This document shows positions 1 through 7,467 of a stretch of DNA of 64,000 nucleotides, piece by piece (position 1 is the first letter of the stretch; each line of letters starts with the position of its first letter). The notes beneath the pieces are model-generated. The model saw nothing but the letters and a program-made list of their open reading frames with translations. It was not told where the DNA came from and made no database searches. The stretch covers positions 2,502,368-2,566,367 of the forward strand of contig NZ_KZ293963.1 of the NCBI RefSeq assembly GCF_002352765.1, in the 5' to 3' direction. The DNA is from Alteribacter populi (lineage in GTDB: Bacteria; Bacillota; Bacilli; Bacillales; Salisediminibacteriaceae). The position numbers and the translations under genes were made by a program.

Positions 1-190
1 CTCGGTCGCCATACCTTCTGTTCAACTCAGCCAGCATATCTGCCGAATCCGGCTGCTGCATCGTCAGCTCCAGGTTCGTGATTCCCCCTTCTAAAAGAGC
101 TTCCACAATATTAAAAACTTTATCTTCAGGGGGCGTCCTGAGTACAGCAATCACAGGCGAATGCTTCAGTTGTTCTAGATTTGAACCCAT
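1..190 (-). CDS. eda: KDPG/KHG aldolase, partial (C-terminus outside window)
   Basis: Only the first 63 codons are present. They read MGSNLEQLKHSPVIAVLR, then an ITNLELTM stretch with the acidic residue expected of the class I aldolase barrel. Known family role: cleavage of 2-keto-3-deoxy-6-phosphogluconate or its galactonate epimer to pyruvate and glyceraldehyde 3-phosphate in the cytoplasm. The ATG at 190 follows GAGGTG at 7-nt spacing. It is the last visible gene of a minus-strand operon, just downstream of the KDG-type kinase whose product it would cleave. Because galactonate dehydratase is in the same operon, the physiological substrate may be the galactonate-derived epimer (DgoA-like role). 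The missing two thirds of the protein prevent checking the Schiff-base lysine. Confidence 0.85.
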   Translation of the reverse strand, partial: MGSNLEQLKHSPVIAVLRTPPEDKVFNIVEALLEGGITNLELTMQQPDSADMLAELNRRYGDR

Positions 191-217
191 CTCCTGACAC
201 CTCGCGATCCTTTATTA

Positions 218-1207
218 TTATCTGTTTACGTCTTCCAAGACTGTGTCATCCGTTTTCGAATTGGTCTGTTCGATCATGTTGATTAACTCATCAGACCTTG
301 GAAATCCTTCAATATCTCCTGGCACCTGAACAGTAACCGCTCCAGCGGCATTTCCGTACTTCACAGAGTCATGAATATTCAAGCCTTTTAACTGCCCGCT
401 CAGAAAGCCGGCTGCAAAGGCATCTCCAGCACCGATGGGATCGACAACTTTGGCGACCGGATAGCCCGGCACTGTCCCATCTTCATCTGAAGTCGAATAA
501 TAGGCACCGCTTTCACCTAATTTCACGATGACTGTCACTTCAGGATTCAACTTCCTGTAAAAAGCCGCAATTTCTTTCGGATCGTAGCTGCCCATCAGCT
601 GGAAACCTTCAGTCTGACCGATCAGAATCACATCCGATCTCTCGGCAATATGATTGAGCGTGCGAACCGCCTCTTTTTTATCCGACCACAATTTCAGTCG
701 TAAATTCGGATCGAATACAACCGGGATCTGATAATCACGGCCCATTTTCAGCAGTTCTTCCGTAACTTCCAGACAACTCTCGCTTAAAGCCGGCAGAATA
801 CCGGAGACAAGTACGTACTTGGCCTCTTCTACATAAGCGCTGTCCAGCTGTGATTTATCCAACCGACTTGCTGCTGAATGGGCACGGTAGTAATAGACAT
901 TCACCTTATTGCCCGATTTTCTCTCCTTAAAAAACATTCCGGTCGGTGCTGACTCATCTACTGTTACCATCGAGGTATCGACACCTTCACCGCGGATGAC
1001 CTGGCGGACATAGTTTCCAAACGGATCATTGCCGAGACGGCTGATCCATCCGGCCCGGTGCCCTAGCCTGCTTAGCCCTACTGCTACATTTGATTCCGCT
1101 CCTCCGATTTGCTTCGTAAATGAATGGGCATATTCGAGAGGTACGGACTGCTCAGGATTTAATATCACCATCGTTTCCCCGACAGTAATGACTTCTGATG
1201 AATTCAT
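218..1207 (-). CDS. kdgK: 2-keto-3-deoxygluconate (or galactonate) kinase, PfkB family
   Basis: 329 aa, a ribokinase/PfkB-family sugar kinase. The N-terminal glycine-rich IGGAESNVAVGLSRLG at about 34-49 and the C-terminal anion-hole motif DPIGAGDAFAAGF (GAGD at 259-262, catalytic base Asp262) are intact, and the length is normal for KdgK. It phosphorylates 2-keto-3-deoxy-sugar acids with ATP, giving the substrate of the aldolase encoded next. An upstream in-frame ATG exists at 1222, but GGAGGG lies 7 nt before the ATG at 1207, so the protein starts MNSSEVITVG. It follows galactonate dehydratase by about 33 nt, so in this operon the natural substrate is probably 2-keto-3-deoxygalactonate. That is inference from context; the sequence alone does not separate gluconate from galactonate specificity. 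Confidence 0.88.
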   Translation of the reverse strand: MNSSEVITVGETMVILNPEQSVPLEYAHSFTKQIGGAESNVAVGLSRLGHRAGWISRLGNDPFGNYVRQVIRGEGVDTSMVTVDESAPTGMFFKERKSGNKVNVYYYRAHSAASRLDKSQLDSAYVEEAKYVLVSGILPALSESCLEVTEELLKMGRDYQIPVVFDPNLRLKLWSDKKEAVRTLNHIAERSDVILIGQTEGFQLMGSYDPKEIAAFYRKLNPEVTVIVKLGESGAYYSTSDEDGTVPGYPVAKVVDPIGAGDAFAAGFLSGQLKGLNIHDSVKYGNAAGAVTVQVPGDIEGFPRSDELINMIEQTNSKTDDTVLEDVNR

Positions 1208-1240
1208 GATTGAGCCCTCCATTCATAATTTGAACACCCA

Positions 1241-2389
1241 CTACCACTCTGCAACACTGCCGTCTTTATGACGCCACACCGGGTTTTTCCACTTAAAATT
1301 GTCATCATGTGCTTTACGGATTTTCTCTTCGTCAATGTCGATTCCAAGCCCTGGCCCTTTCGGAAGTTCTACAAAACCATCTCGGAAGTTGAAAACCGAC
1401 TCGTCCGTCACGTAGTCTTTAAGATCATTACCTACATTATAATGAATACCGAAACTCTGCTCCTGAATAAAGGCATTGTGAGATACCGCATCGACCTGTA
1501 GACACGAAGCAAGTGCGACCGGGCCGAGCGGGCAATGTGGAGCAAGAGCGATGTCATACGCTTCTGCCATTGATGCGATTTTCCTACATTCTGTAATGCC
1601 ACCTGCATGAGAAAGATCGGGCTGGATTATATCTGCATAGCCCTGCTCAAACAGGTTTTTAAAATCCCATCTGGAATACATTCGTTCCCCGGTGGCGATC
1701 GGAATCGAGGTATTCTTAGCGATTTCAGCGAGTGCTTCATTGTTTTCCGGAAGGACAGGCTCTTCAATAAACATCGGTCTGTACGGCTCCAGCGCTTTTG
1801 CAAGAATCTTAGCCATCGGTTTATGCACGCGCCCGTGAAAATCGATCCCGACATCGACCTGGTCTCCAACTGCATCACGAATTGCCGCAATGCGGTCAAC
1901 TGCTTCATCCACTTTTTTGTAGGAATCGATATACTGCAGCTCATTGGTTGCATTCATCTTCACGGCAGTAAAGCCCGATTCCAGTTGTTTCTTTACTTCA
2001 TTAGCCACATCATCCGGCCTGTCTCCTCCAATCCAGGAGTAAACACGCATCTTATCCCGGCATGCTCCGCCAAGTAATTCGTATACAGGGACGTTCAACC
2101 ACTTTCCTTTTATATCCCAGAGCGCCTGATCAATGCCGGCAATGGCACTCATATGAATTGGGCCGCCTCTGTAAAATCCGCTTCTGTACAATACATTCCA
2201 TGTATCTTCAATAGCAAGTGGGTTAGAGCCGATTAAGTAATCCTCCAGTTCCTTAACTGCTGCTTTAACTGTGTGGGCACGGCCTTCCACGACCGGCTCT
2301 CCCCAGCCGACAAGACCTTCGTCTGTCTCCACTTTTAAGAAGCACCACCTTGGTGGAACAATAAAGCATTCCATAGACGTGATTTTCAT
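1241..2389 (-). CDS. dgoD: D-galactonate dehydratase
   Basis: 382 aa, the same length as E. coli DgoD, a member of the mandelate racemase subgroup of the enolase superfamily. Metal ligands Asp183, Glu209 and Glu235 and the catalytic histidines His185 and His285 fall at the E. coli positions (motifs GIDFHGRVH, FIEEPVLPEN, ATGERM, ALAPHCPLGP). It dehydrates D-galactonate to 2-keto-3-deoxygalactonate in the cytoplasm. The start is the ATG at 2389 because GAGGAGGGG lies 4 nt upstream; an in-frame ATG at 2404 has no such site. Next genes in the operon are the kinase and aldolase that finish the De Ley-Doudoroff-type route. Upstream lie a 477-nt spacer with repeats and then the HPr/Crh-like gene. 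Confidence 0.93.
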   Translation of the reverse strand: MKITSMECFIVPPRWCFLKVETDEGLVGWGEPVVEGRAHTVKAAVKELEDYLIGSNPLAIEDTWNVLYRSGFYRGGPIHMSAIAGIDQALWDIKGKWLNVPVYELLGGACRDKMRVYSWIGGDRPDDVANEVKKQLESGFTAVKMNATNELQYIDSYKKVDEAVDRIAAIRDAVGDQVDVGIDFHGRVHKPMAKILAKALEPYRPMFIEEPVLPENNEALAEIAKNTSIPIATGERMYSRWDFKNLFEQGYADIIQPDLSHAGGITECRKIASMAEAYDIALAPHCPLGPVALASCLQVDAVSHNAFIQEQSFGIHYNVGNDLKDYVTDESVFNFRDGFVELPKGPGLGIDIDEEKIRKAHDDNFKWKNPVWRHKDGSVAEW

Positions 2390-2414
2390 GCAACCCCTCC
2401 TCAAGATATCATTA

Positions 2415-2575
2415 GGGACATGGGGACAGGTCCCTTGTCCCGGCTGTTTTTTCAGCTGCTCCTGCGGTTCCTCGTCGCAAGAAGACCATTGTTACTTTTC
2501 CCGCTGGAGTCGCCGCCTTTCGCTCTTTCATTCTATTAATCAATAACGTCAATCTATGTGAAAGGTGCCTTTATT
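2415..2575. repeat. Intergenic repeat, GC-rich palindrome plus tail (copy R1)
   Basis: Begins GGGACATGGGGACAGGTCCC and continues into a tail containing CGCTGGAGTCGCCGCCTTTC and ending near AAGGTGCCTT. The copy at 15864-15985 matches the head and tail but lacks an internal stretch of about 35 nt. The head can fold into a short GC-rich hairpin. It sits in the spacer between dgoD and the HPr-like gene; no protein is encoded. Sequences of this type are common intergenic repeats in Bacillaceae. Confidence 0.75.
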
Positions 2576-2866
2576 AAAACCAGCGTTAGTTTCCGCCGTA
2601 TTTTTTAAAGTCTCAGTGATACTATATCCCTTTAGAGAAGTTAAACTTTCTTAAAGTATAAAGAAAAGCGCAAGCGACTTGGCGTCGTGCGACATGGGAA
2701 GCTTGACTTATCGCCAAAAAGGCTAAAGTGACCTCATAGCTGTCTCTTCCCCTGCTAGCAATGCTCCGATGTGTATCCGCGCCCGAGACAATCCGCAGCT
2801 TATTCACGAAGTAATGCTAGTCACTGAAGCTAGACACCGAAACGTAGATTTTGCTTTCTTAACTCT
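2576..2866. other. Spacer between HPr-like gene and dgoD
   Basis: No supported gene. It contains AGCGCAAGCGACTTGGCG at about 2666-2684, which resembles the GCGCAAG-type ends of the repeat at 10381-10484. A short open frame of 61 codons at 2622-2807 on the minus strand has no convincing ribosome binding site or family resemblance and was not called. With the repeat at 2415 this makes a gap of 477 nt inside an otherwise compact operon, so dgoD may be expressed differently from the upstream genes. Confidence 0.5.
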
Positions 2867-3124
2867 TTAAGTTAAAAACTGTACCACTTTATTTAACGCC
2901 TCTTGAGCATCTGAGCCCTCCGCCCGGGCCGTCACTCTGTTTCCGTTACCGATCCGCAGGCTCACAAGTCCAAGGAAACTCTTTACATTGGCTTCAACGA
3001 CATTCCCTCCGGACCGGTTGACGATATAGACATCCGACTTAAACGGGGCGAGCAATTGTGTCAACTCAACAATTGTTTGTTTTTCATTTAGATTAATGAC
3101 GATTTCCGCCGTAGCCTTCTCCAT
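2867..3124 (-). CDS. HPr/Crh-like regulatory protein without a phosphorylatable histidine
   Basis: 85 aa with an HPr-type fold signature. The regulatory region VKSFLGLVSL matches the Ser46 region of HPr (serine is residue 49 here), followed by a typical ARAEGSDAQEAL C-terminal helix. The active-site region that reads GIHARPA in HPr is NLNEKQTIVE here, and the whole protein contains no histidine. It therefore cannot accept phosphate from enzyme I. Known parallel: Bacillus Crh, which has Gln in place of His15 and acts only as a Ser46-phosphorylated CcpA corepressor. GGAGG lies 9 nt before the ATG. It sits between the TRAP transporter gene dctM and dgoD, so it may tie this operon to catabolite control. 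It carries about four extra residues between the two motifs compared with HPr. The function is inferred. Confidence 0.8.
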   Translation of the reverse strand: MEKATAEIVINLNEKQTIVELTQLLAPFKSDVYIVNRSGGNVVEANVKSFLGLVSLRIGNGNRVTARAEGSDAQEALNKVVQFLT

Positions 3125-3145
3125 GAAAGCCAGCCTCCTTTAAAG

Positions 3146-3190
3146 GCAACTTGGCTTGCCGCCAACCTTAATGGCGGAAGCCTTAGTTGC
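3146..3190 (-). other. Intercistronic hairpin between dctM and HPr-like gene
   Basis: Imperfect inverted repeat with arms GCAAC/GTTGC outside and GGCTTGCCGCCA/TGGCGGAAGCC inside. It lies between the dctM stop and the HPr-like start, immediately before that gene's ribosome binding site. There is no T-run, so it is more likely an RNA-processing or stability element, or a small repeat, than a terminator. Confidence 0.55.
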
Positions 3191-3264
3191 ACTTATAACT
3201 TTATTTAGCGAACTAAAAAAATCTTAAAGTATAAAATGATGAACCACTTCCCCCGTCAAACCCT

Positions 3265-4545
3265 TTAACGGAATGACGGAAGGTAAAGAGAAATTTGAGG
3301 AATAAAAGTAATGATAAGCAGAGCAACAATCATCGCAATAAAGTAAGGTATAACAGCCTTGGCAATCGACATAATGGGCAGCCCAGAAATACCGGAGCTT
3401 ACAAATAAGTTTACGCCTAAAGGCGGAGTAATAAATCCGATCGCGAGCGTGACAATCATGACCATACCGAAGTGAACCGGGTCATAGCCGAACTCCATCG
3501 CTACCGGAAGAAGAAGCGGTGTCAGAATAATGATGGCGGCTAGCGTATCCATGAAACAGCCTACTATTAACAGAAGGACAATAATTAAAAGCATAATAAT
3601 AACCGGATTCTCTGAAATGGTGACCATCCAGTTGGCAATCCGTGTCGGCACCTGCTCTCTCGTAAGAAGCTGGCCGAACGCTGTTGCCGAACCTACTACA
3701 ATCAGAACCGTCGCTGTTGTCAAAGACCCCGAAGCTAGTACACTTGGAAGCTTTGAAACCGGCAGCTCTTTATATACGAACACACTGACTATCAGCCCAT
3801 AAACGACCGCAATCACAGCAGCTTCTGTAGGCGTAAAAATGCCACCATAAATACCGCCGAGAATAATGAATGGAATCAGGAGTGCCCATTTGGCATGCCA
3901 GCACTCTCTCGCGAAGCGTTTCATTGAAAAAGGTTCATTGTTCGTGCCTCTATAGCCCATTTTTTTTGAGTAGTAGTACGCAAAAGCAATCAATCCTGTA
4001 GCAACAATCAGTCCCGGAAAAATACCAGCAATAAACAGGTCCCCAATGGATGTAGAGCCCGTTACACCATACATAACCATTGGTATACTCGGAGGGATCA
4101 TTACACCGAGCGAGCCTGCTGCGGCTACAGTTGCTGTTGCAAAGCGTTTATCATACCCTAAGCTGACCATAGCCGGGATCATCATTCCCCCGATTGCGGC
4201 TACAGTGGCAGGTGCAGAACCTGAAATGGCAGCAAAGAACAAAGCAGTCACAATCGTTGCAATCGCGAAGCCGCCTGTTTTATTACCCACAAGTGAATTG
4301 GCAACACCGAACAGCCTTTCTGTAATACCGCCCCGCCCCATAATCTCACCTGCGATGATGAAGAATGGAACAGCCATTAAAGGAAATGAATCAATTGATG
4401 TTACCATCGCCTGTGCCAAAAACTCAAAAGACAGTACATCAGCAAATGCGATGGTCAAAAGTGTCGCTACCCCGAGTGCAATTCCGACCGGTACACTTAG
4501 CATCAGTAAAATAGCAAAACTTATAAACAATATTGCTTCAGTCAC
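3265..4545 (-). CDS. dctM: TRAP transporter large permease (DctM family)
   Basis: 426 aa, the usual DctM length, almost wholly hydrophobic with about 12 membrane segments. Family hallmarks include VPFFIIAGEIMGRGGI near residue 60 and the GSAPATVAAIGGMMIPAM region. It is the Na+ or H+ coupled transport subunit of a tripartite ATP-independent periplasmic-type transporter in the cytoplasmic membrane. The GTG start at 4545 has GGAGGG 8 nt upstream, and the site overlaps the end of dctQ (12-nt gap). In this operon the likely substrate is a sugar acid such as galactonate or gluconate, inferred from the enzymes alongside and not from the sequence. Confidence 0.92.
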   Translation of the reverse strand: MTEAILFISFAILLMLSVPVGIALGVATLLTIAFADVLSFEFLAQAMVTSIDSFPLMAVPFFIIAGEIMGRGGITERLFGVANSLVGNKTGGFAIATIVTALFFAAISGSAPATVAAIGGMMIPAMVSLGYDKRFATATVAAAGSLGVMIPPSIPMVMYGVTGSTSIGDLFIAGIFPGLIVATGLIAFAYYYSKKMGYRGTNNEPFSMKRFARECWHAKWALLIPFIILGGIYGGIFTPTEAAVIAVVYGLIVSVFVYKELPVSKLPSVLASGSLTTATVLIVVGSATAFGQLLTREQVPTRIANWMVTISENPVIIMLLIIVLLLIVGCFMDTLAAIIILTPLLLPVAMEFGYDPVHFGMVMIVTLAIGFITPPLGVNLFVSSGISGLPIMSIAKAVIPYFIAMIVALLIITFIPQISLYLPSFR

Positions 4546-4557
4546 GGTTTTTCCCTC

Positions 4558-5133
4558 CTATCTATCCACTTTCGGATCTTCCTGCTCACTGCTTTCGATC
4601 AGATCATCCTGGTCTTCCAGTGCTTTATCGTGTTCTAATTCAACAGAAAAATCGCCTTTTCCGGCTAACGCTCTTCCTTGCTGAATTAACTGCTGAATAA
4701 GACGGATAATCGTCAATCCCATGCCTACTGGTGTGGCTAGATACACAAAACCCATAGGAACTCCGAGGCCTGGTGACCTTTGACCCAGTTCCAGAATACG
4801 CGTGGCGATCTCATTTCCGTAATAAACAACGACCACAGCAAACGCGAGAAAAATAACGTTAGAGATCATATTTAAAATAATTTTGCCTCGCTCTTTAAAG
4901 AGAACGAGCATGACATCGACCTTGATATGCCGCTGTTTCTTAATACCGTAACTAATACCGATATAGACAAGCCAGATAAAAGAAAACCTCGCCAGTTCTT
5001 CTGACCATGCAAGGGAATCGCCAATCACATAGCGCATAAATACTTGCAGAGCGATGATAAAGATCATGATGCTGGAGAAGATCACCAGCAGCACTTCTTC
5101 AATATGCTCATCAAGCCACCGTATAATCCGCAT
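4558..5133 (-). CDS. dctQ: TRAP transporter small permease (DctQ family)
   Basis: 191 aa with four predicted membrane segments (about 13-33, 48-66, 86-108 and 125-150) and the SLAWSEELARFSFIWLVYIG motif at about 35-54 typical of DctQ. The C-terminal 30-40 residues are a highly charged cytoplasmic tail. It pairs with DctM as the small membrane subunit. The ATG at 5133 has AAAGGCGG upstream. It lies 85 nt after dctP with a stable hairpin between them, and 12 nt before dctM. Confidence 0.9.
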   Translation of the reverse strand: MRIIRWLDEHIEEVLLVIFSSIMIFIIALQVFMRYVIGDSLAWSEELARFSFIWLVYIGISYGIKKQRHIKVDVMLVLFKERGKIILNMISNVIFLAFAVVVVYYGNEIATRILELGQRSPGLGVPMGFVYLATPVGMGLTIIRLIQQLIQQGRALAGKGDFSVELEHDKALEDQDDLIESSEQEDPKVDR

Positions 5134-5180
5134 AAGTACACCGCCTTTCCAGCACGAAAACTGGTTGATTAATTGCAGTA

Positions 5181-5208
5181 GAAGGAACTGCCCTTAAGCA
5201 GTTCCTTC
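5181..5208 (-). other. Stable hairpin between dctP and dctQ
   Basis: Perfect 11-bp inverted repeat, GAAGGAACTGC / GCAGTTCCTTC with a 6-nt loop, just after the dctP stop codon on the transcribed strand. No T-run follows, so full termination is unlikely. A hairpin here is expected to protect the upstream message, letting the binding protein be made in excess over the membrane subunits. Confidence 0.7.
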
Positions 5209-5218
5209 ATAAATTGAA

Positions 5219-6325
5219 TTACTCTAAATTTTGTTCTGCTTCTTCAATTGCATCATAAAATTGTTCTACAAAATCCTGGTCCAGCTTCTCTGCAAAACTG
5301 TCATTGACCGGCTGAACGATTTCTGCCATTTCTTCTCGCGCCTCATCTGTTACTTCGGTATATTCCATACCTTCATCAATCAGGCTGTCAAGAAGTTCAT
5401 TGTTTTGACGGCGGTTTTCTTCAATCTGGAATTCTCCGGCATCCTGAGCGGCGTCACGTACGATCTCCTGATAATTATCTGGAAGCCCATCGTAGAACTG
5501 CTTACTCATTAGGAAAACAAAGGGGCTGTAAACGTGGTTCGTATCGGAATAGTGATCTTGAACCTCATAGTACCCTTCAAGGTAAATCGTCGCGAGCGGG
5601 TTTTCCTGCCCGTCTACTGTTCCTTGCTGCATCCCTGTAAAGAGCTCACCAAATGCCATCGGTGTAGGGTTCGCACCTAACTCCGAGAATGCTTCCAGGT
5701 GAACTTCATTTTCCATCGTACGTAAAGTGAGACCTTCGAAGTCTTCAGCTGTTGCAACTGGCTGAACACTGTTCGTTAAATCACGGTAACCATTTTCCCA
5801 CCATGCAAGGCCGACCATTTCCTGATCTTCTAGAGCGTCAAGAAGGCGATCGCCCACTTCGCCGTTCAGCACTTCCATTGCTACCTCTTCATTAGGGAAT
5901 AGGAATGGGAAGTCAAGGATCGCATATTCTTCAACAAAGTTTGTGATTGGAGCCGTTGAAGGAATCGTAACTTCCTGACTGCCAAGCTGTAACGCTTCCA
6001 TCATTTGTCGGTCATCGCCAAGCGTACTGCTGTGGTAGGTTTCAACATAAACATCACCGTCAGTCGACTCTTCAACAATCTCCTTAAACCTTAGCAAACC
6101 TTCATACTGTGGATGCTGGTTATTCAGACCAATCCCTGCTTCAATGACATAAGACGCTTCAGCACTGCTGTATTCAGAAGCTTCATCTCCATTGGTATCG
6201 CTTTCATTTTCACCATTCGCACCGTCGTCTGCACCATTTGAAGCATCGTCTTCTCCTCCGCATGCCACAAGTCCGGCAACTAATGCTAGTGATGCTAACC
6301 CTGTAAACAATTTGTTTTTCTTCAT
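5219..6325 (-). CDS. dctP: TRAP transporter substrate-binding lipoprotein (DctP family)
   Basis: 368 aa. Signal peptide MKKNKLFTGLASLALVAG with lipobox LVAC (Cys about 22), then an acidic D/E/N/G-rich linker to about residue 50 and the DctP domain. The linker and overall acidity suit a secreted protein of a salt-tolerant Gram-positive. Family motifs seen: HPQYEGLLRFKEIVEEST, ALQLGSQEV, GLTLRTMENEVHLEAF (ligand arginine region near residue 209) and GTVDGQENPLATIY. It captures the ligand outside the membrane and delivers it to DctQM. The ATG at 6325 has AGGGGTG upstream. It follows the dehydrogenase gene by about 77 nt and precedes dctQ. The sugar-acid substrate is inferred from context. Confidence 0.92.
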   Translation of the reverse strand: MKKNKLFTGLASLALVAGLVACGGEDDASNGADDGANGENESDTNGDEASEYSSAEASYVIEAGIGLNNQHPQYEGLLRFKEIVEESTDGDVYVETYHSSTLGDDRQMMEALQLGSQEVTIPSTAPITNFVEEYAILDFPFLFPNEEVAMEVLNGEVGDRLLDALEDQEMVGLAWWENGYRDLTNSVQPVATAEDFEGLTLRTMENEVHLEAFSELGANPTPMAFGELFTGMQQGTVDGQENPLATIYLEGYYEVQDHYSDTNHVYSPFVFLMSKQFYDGLPDNYQEIVRDAAQDAGEFQIEENRRQNNELLDSLIDEGMEYTEVTDEAREEMAEIVQPVNDSFAEKLDQDFVEQFYDAIEEAEQNLE

Positions 6326-6349
6326 TATTTTTCACCCCTCTATTTTTTT

Positions 6350-6369
6350 GGGGGAAATTTCTTTCCCCC
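6350..6369 (-). other. Hairpin in the leader of dctP
   Basis: Perfect 8-bp stem GGGGGAAA / TTTCCCCC with a 4-nt loop, placed between the dehydrogenase stop and the dctP ribosome binding site. On the transcribed strand an A-run follows, so it is not a terminator in the direction of the operon. It could mark a processing site or affect dctP translation. Confidence 0.5.
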
Positions 6370-6402
6370 TACAAGCCAAAACCTCTGCTAACTGTTTATG
6401 AA

Positions 6403-7299
6403 TTATTTTTTTACGACAGCGTGACCGCCGAATTCGTTTCTGAGCGCAGCGACAACTTTCCCTGTGAACGTATCATCTTCAAGCGAACGGTATCTCATCA
6501 TTAGAGAGAGTGCAATGACCGGAGCAGGCACCTGCAAATCGAGTGAAGACTCAACCGTCCATTTCCCTTCTCCTGATGAATTCATTACACCTCTAATATC
6601 ATCAAGCTTCGGATCTTTAGAGAAAGCATTTTCCGTCAGCTCCATTAACCATGAACGGATGACAGAACCGTGATTCCAGACTTTTGCCACTTTTTCATAA
6701 TCATAGTTAAACTGGCTCTTTTCCAAAATATCAAAGCCTTCTGCAATAGACTGCATCATTCCGTACTCAATTCCATTATGAATCATCTTCAGGAAATGTC
6801 CGCTCCCCGGTTCCCCGGCATGAAGGTAACCGTTTTCAATTGTAGTATCAATAAAAATCTGCTCGATCTGGTCAATGACTTGTGAATCTCCACCAACCAT
6901 CATGCAGGCACCCTGCCTTGCACCGTCAATGCCACCACTTGTACCAACATCGACAAAATGAATGCCGTTTTCTTTTAGCAGATCTGCTCTTCTGAGAGAG
7001 TCATTATAATTTGAATTTCCGCCATCTATAACAATATCCCCCTGGGTCAGCGATCTAGATAATACCTGTACCAGCTCTTCCGTAATGTCACCTGCAGGTA
7101 CCATCAGCCAGATCACTCTCGGAGTTTCCAGTTTTTCAATCACTTCTTCTACGCTCGAAGCCGGAATCGCACCTTCCTCTTTAAGCGCTTTCACTTGATC
7201 CGTGTTAACATCGTTTGCTACGACTTCATGGTTATGATCAAGCAGATTCAGCCCGAGGTTGTATCCCATCTTACCGAGTCCAATTAATCCGATCTTCAT
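6403..7299 (-). CDS. 6-phosphogluconate dehydrogenase, short (GntZ/YqeC-type) form
   Basis: 298 aa, far shorter than the classical Gnd of about 470 aa and matching the single-domain NAD-preferring type. The Rossmann motif GLIGLGKMG is at 4-12, the substrate loop DVGTSGGIDGARQG at 117-130, and the catalytic Lys171 with His174 and Asn175 in HFLKMIHNGIEYG. It oxidatively decarboxylates 6-phosphogluconate to ribulose 5-phosphate in the cytoplasm. It is the first gene of the minus-strand operon and is divergent from the regulator and gluconokinase, which makes its substrate, so gluconate use is closed by these two enzymes. AAGGAG lies 7 nt before the ATG. Cofactor preference is inferred from the subfamily. 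Confidence 0.9.
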   Translation of the reverse strand: MKIGLIGLGKMGYNLGLNLLDHNHEVVANDVNTDQVKALKEEGAIPASSVEEVIEKLETPRVIWLMVPAGDITEELVQVLSRSLTQGDIVIDGGNSNYNDSLRRADLLKENGIHFVDVGTSGGIDGARQGACMMVGGDSQVIDQIEQIFIDTTIENGYLHAGEPGSGHFLKMIHNGIEYGMMQSIAEGFDILEKSQFNYDYEKVAKVWNHGSVIRSWLMELTENAFSKDPKLDDIRGVMNSSGEGKWTVESSLDLQVPAPVIALSLMMRYRSLEDDTFTGKVVAALRNEFGGHAVVKK

Positions 7300-7323
7300 C
7301 TCATCACTCCTTCCAAACTCAAA

Positions 7324-7342
7324 AAAGAAATATGTTTTCTTT
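7324..7342. promoter_or_regulatory. Candidate operator in the divergent gnd / rpiR-gntK spacer
   Basis: Inverted repeat AAAGAAATATGTTTTCTTT (7-bp arms AAAGAAA / TTTCTTT around TATGT) lies 25 nt before the dehydrogenase start, inside the 168-nt spacer between the two divergent units. A TATACT -10-like box for the plus-strand unit is at 7422-7427. The neighbouring RpiR-family regulator is the obvious candidate ligand. Inference from position and symmetry only. Confidence 0.4.
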
Positions 7343-7467
7343 ATACTTTCATTATAAGATAAAAAATTTCTTTTACAATACCTTTATTTGAAAAAATATT
7401 TTTTTATTTGTATTTTTGCAGTATACTATAAGAAGAATTCACTAAGCAGAATAAAGGAGGGTGTTAC

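Noticed and set aside
2622..2807. 61-codon minus-strand open frame in the dgoD upstream spacer
   Set aside because: No ribosome binding site, repeat-like sequence and no recognisable protein pattern.
4046..4684. Long opposite-strand open frame over dctM/dctQ
   Set aside because: Shadow of the real genes; composition follows the complementary codons and there is no ribosome binding site.
6350..6369. Terminator after the dehydrogenase gene
   Set aside because: In the direction of transcription the stem is followed by an A-run, not a T-run, and the operon continues.
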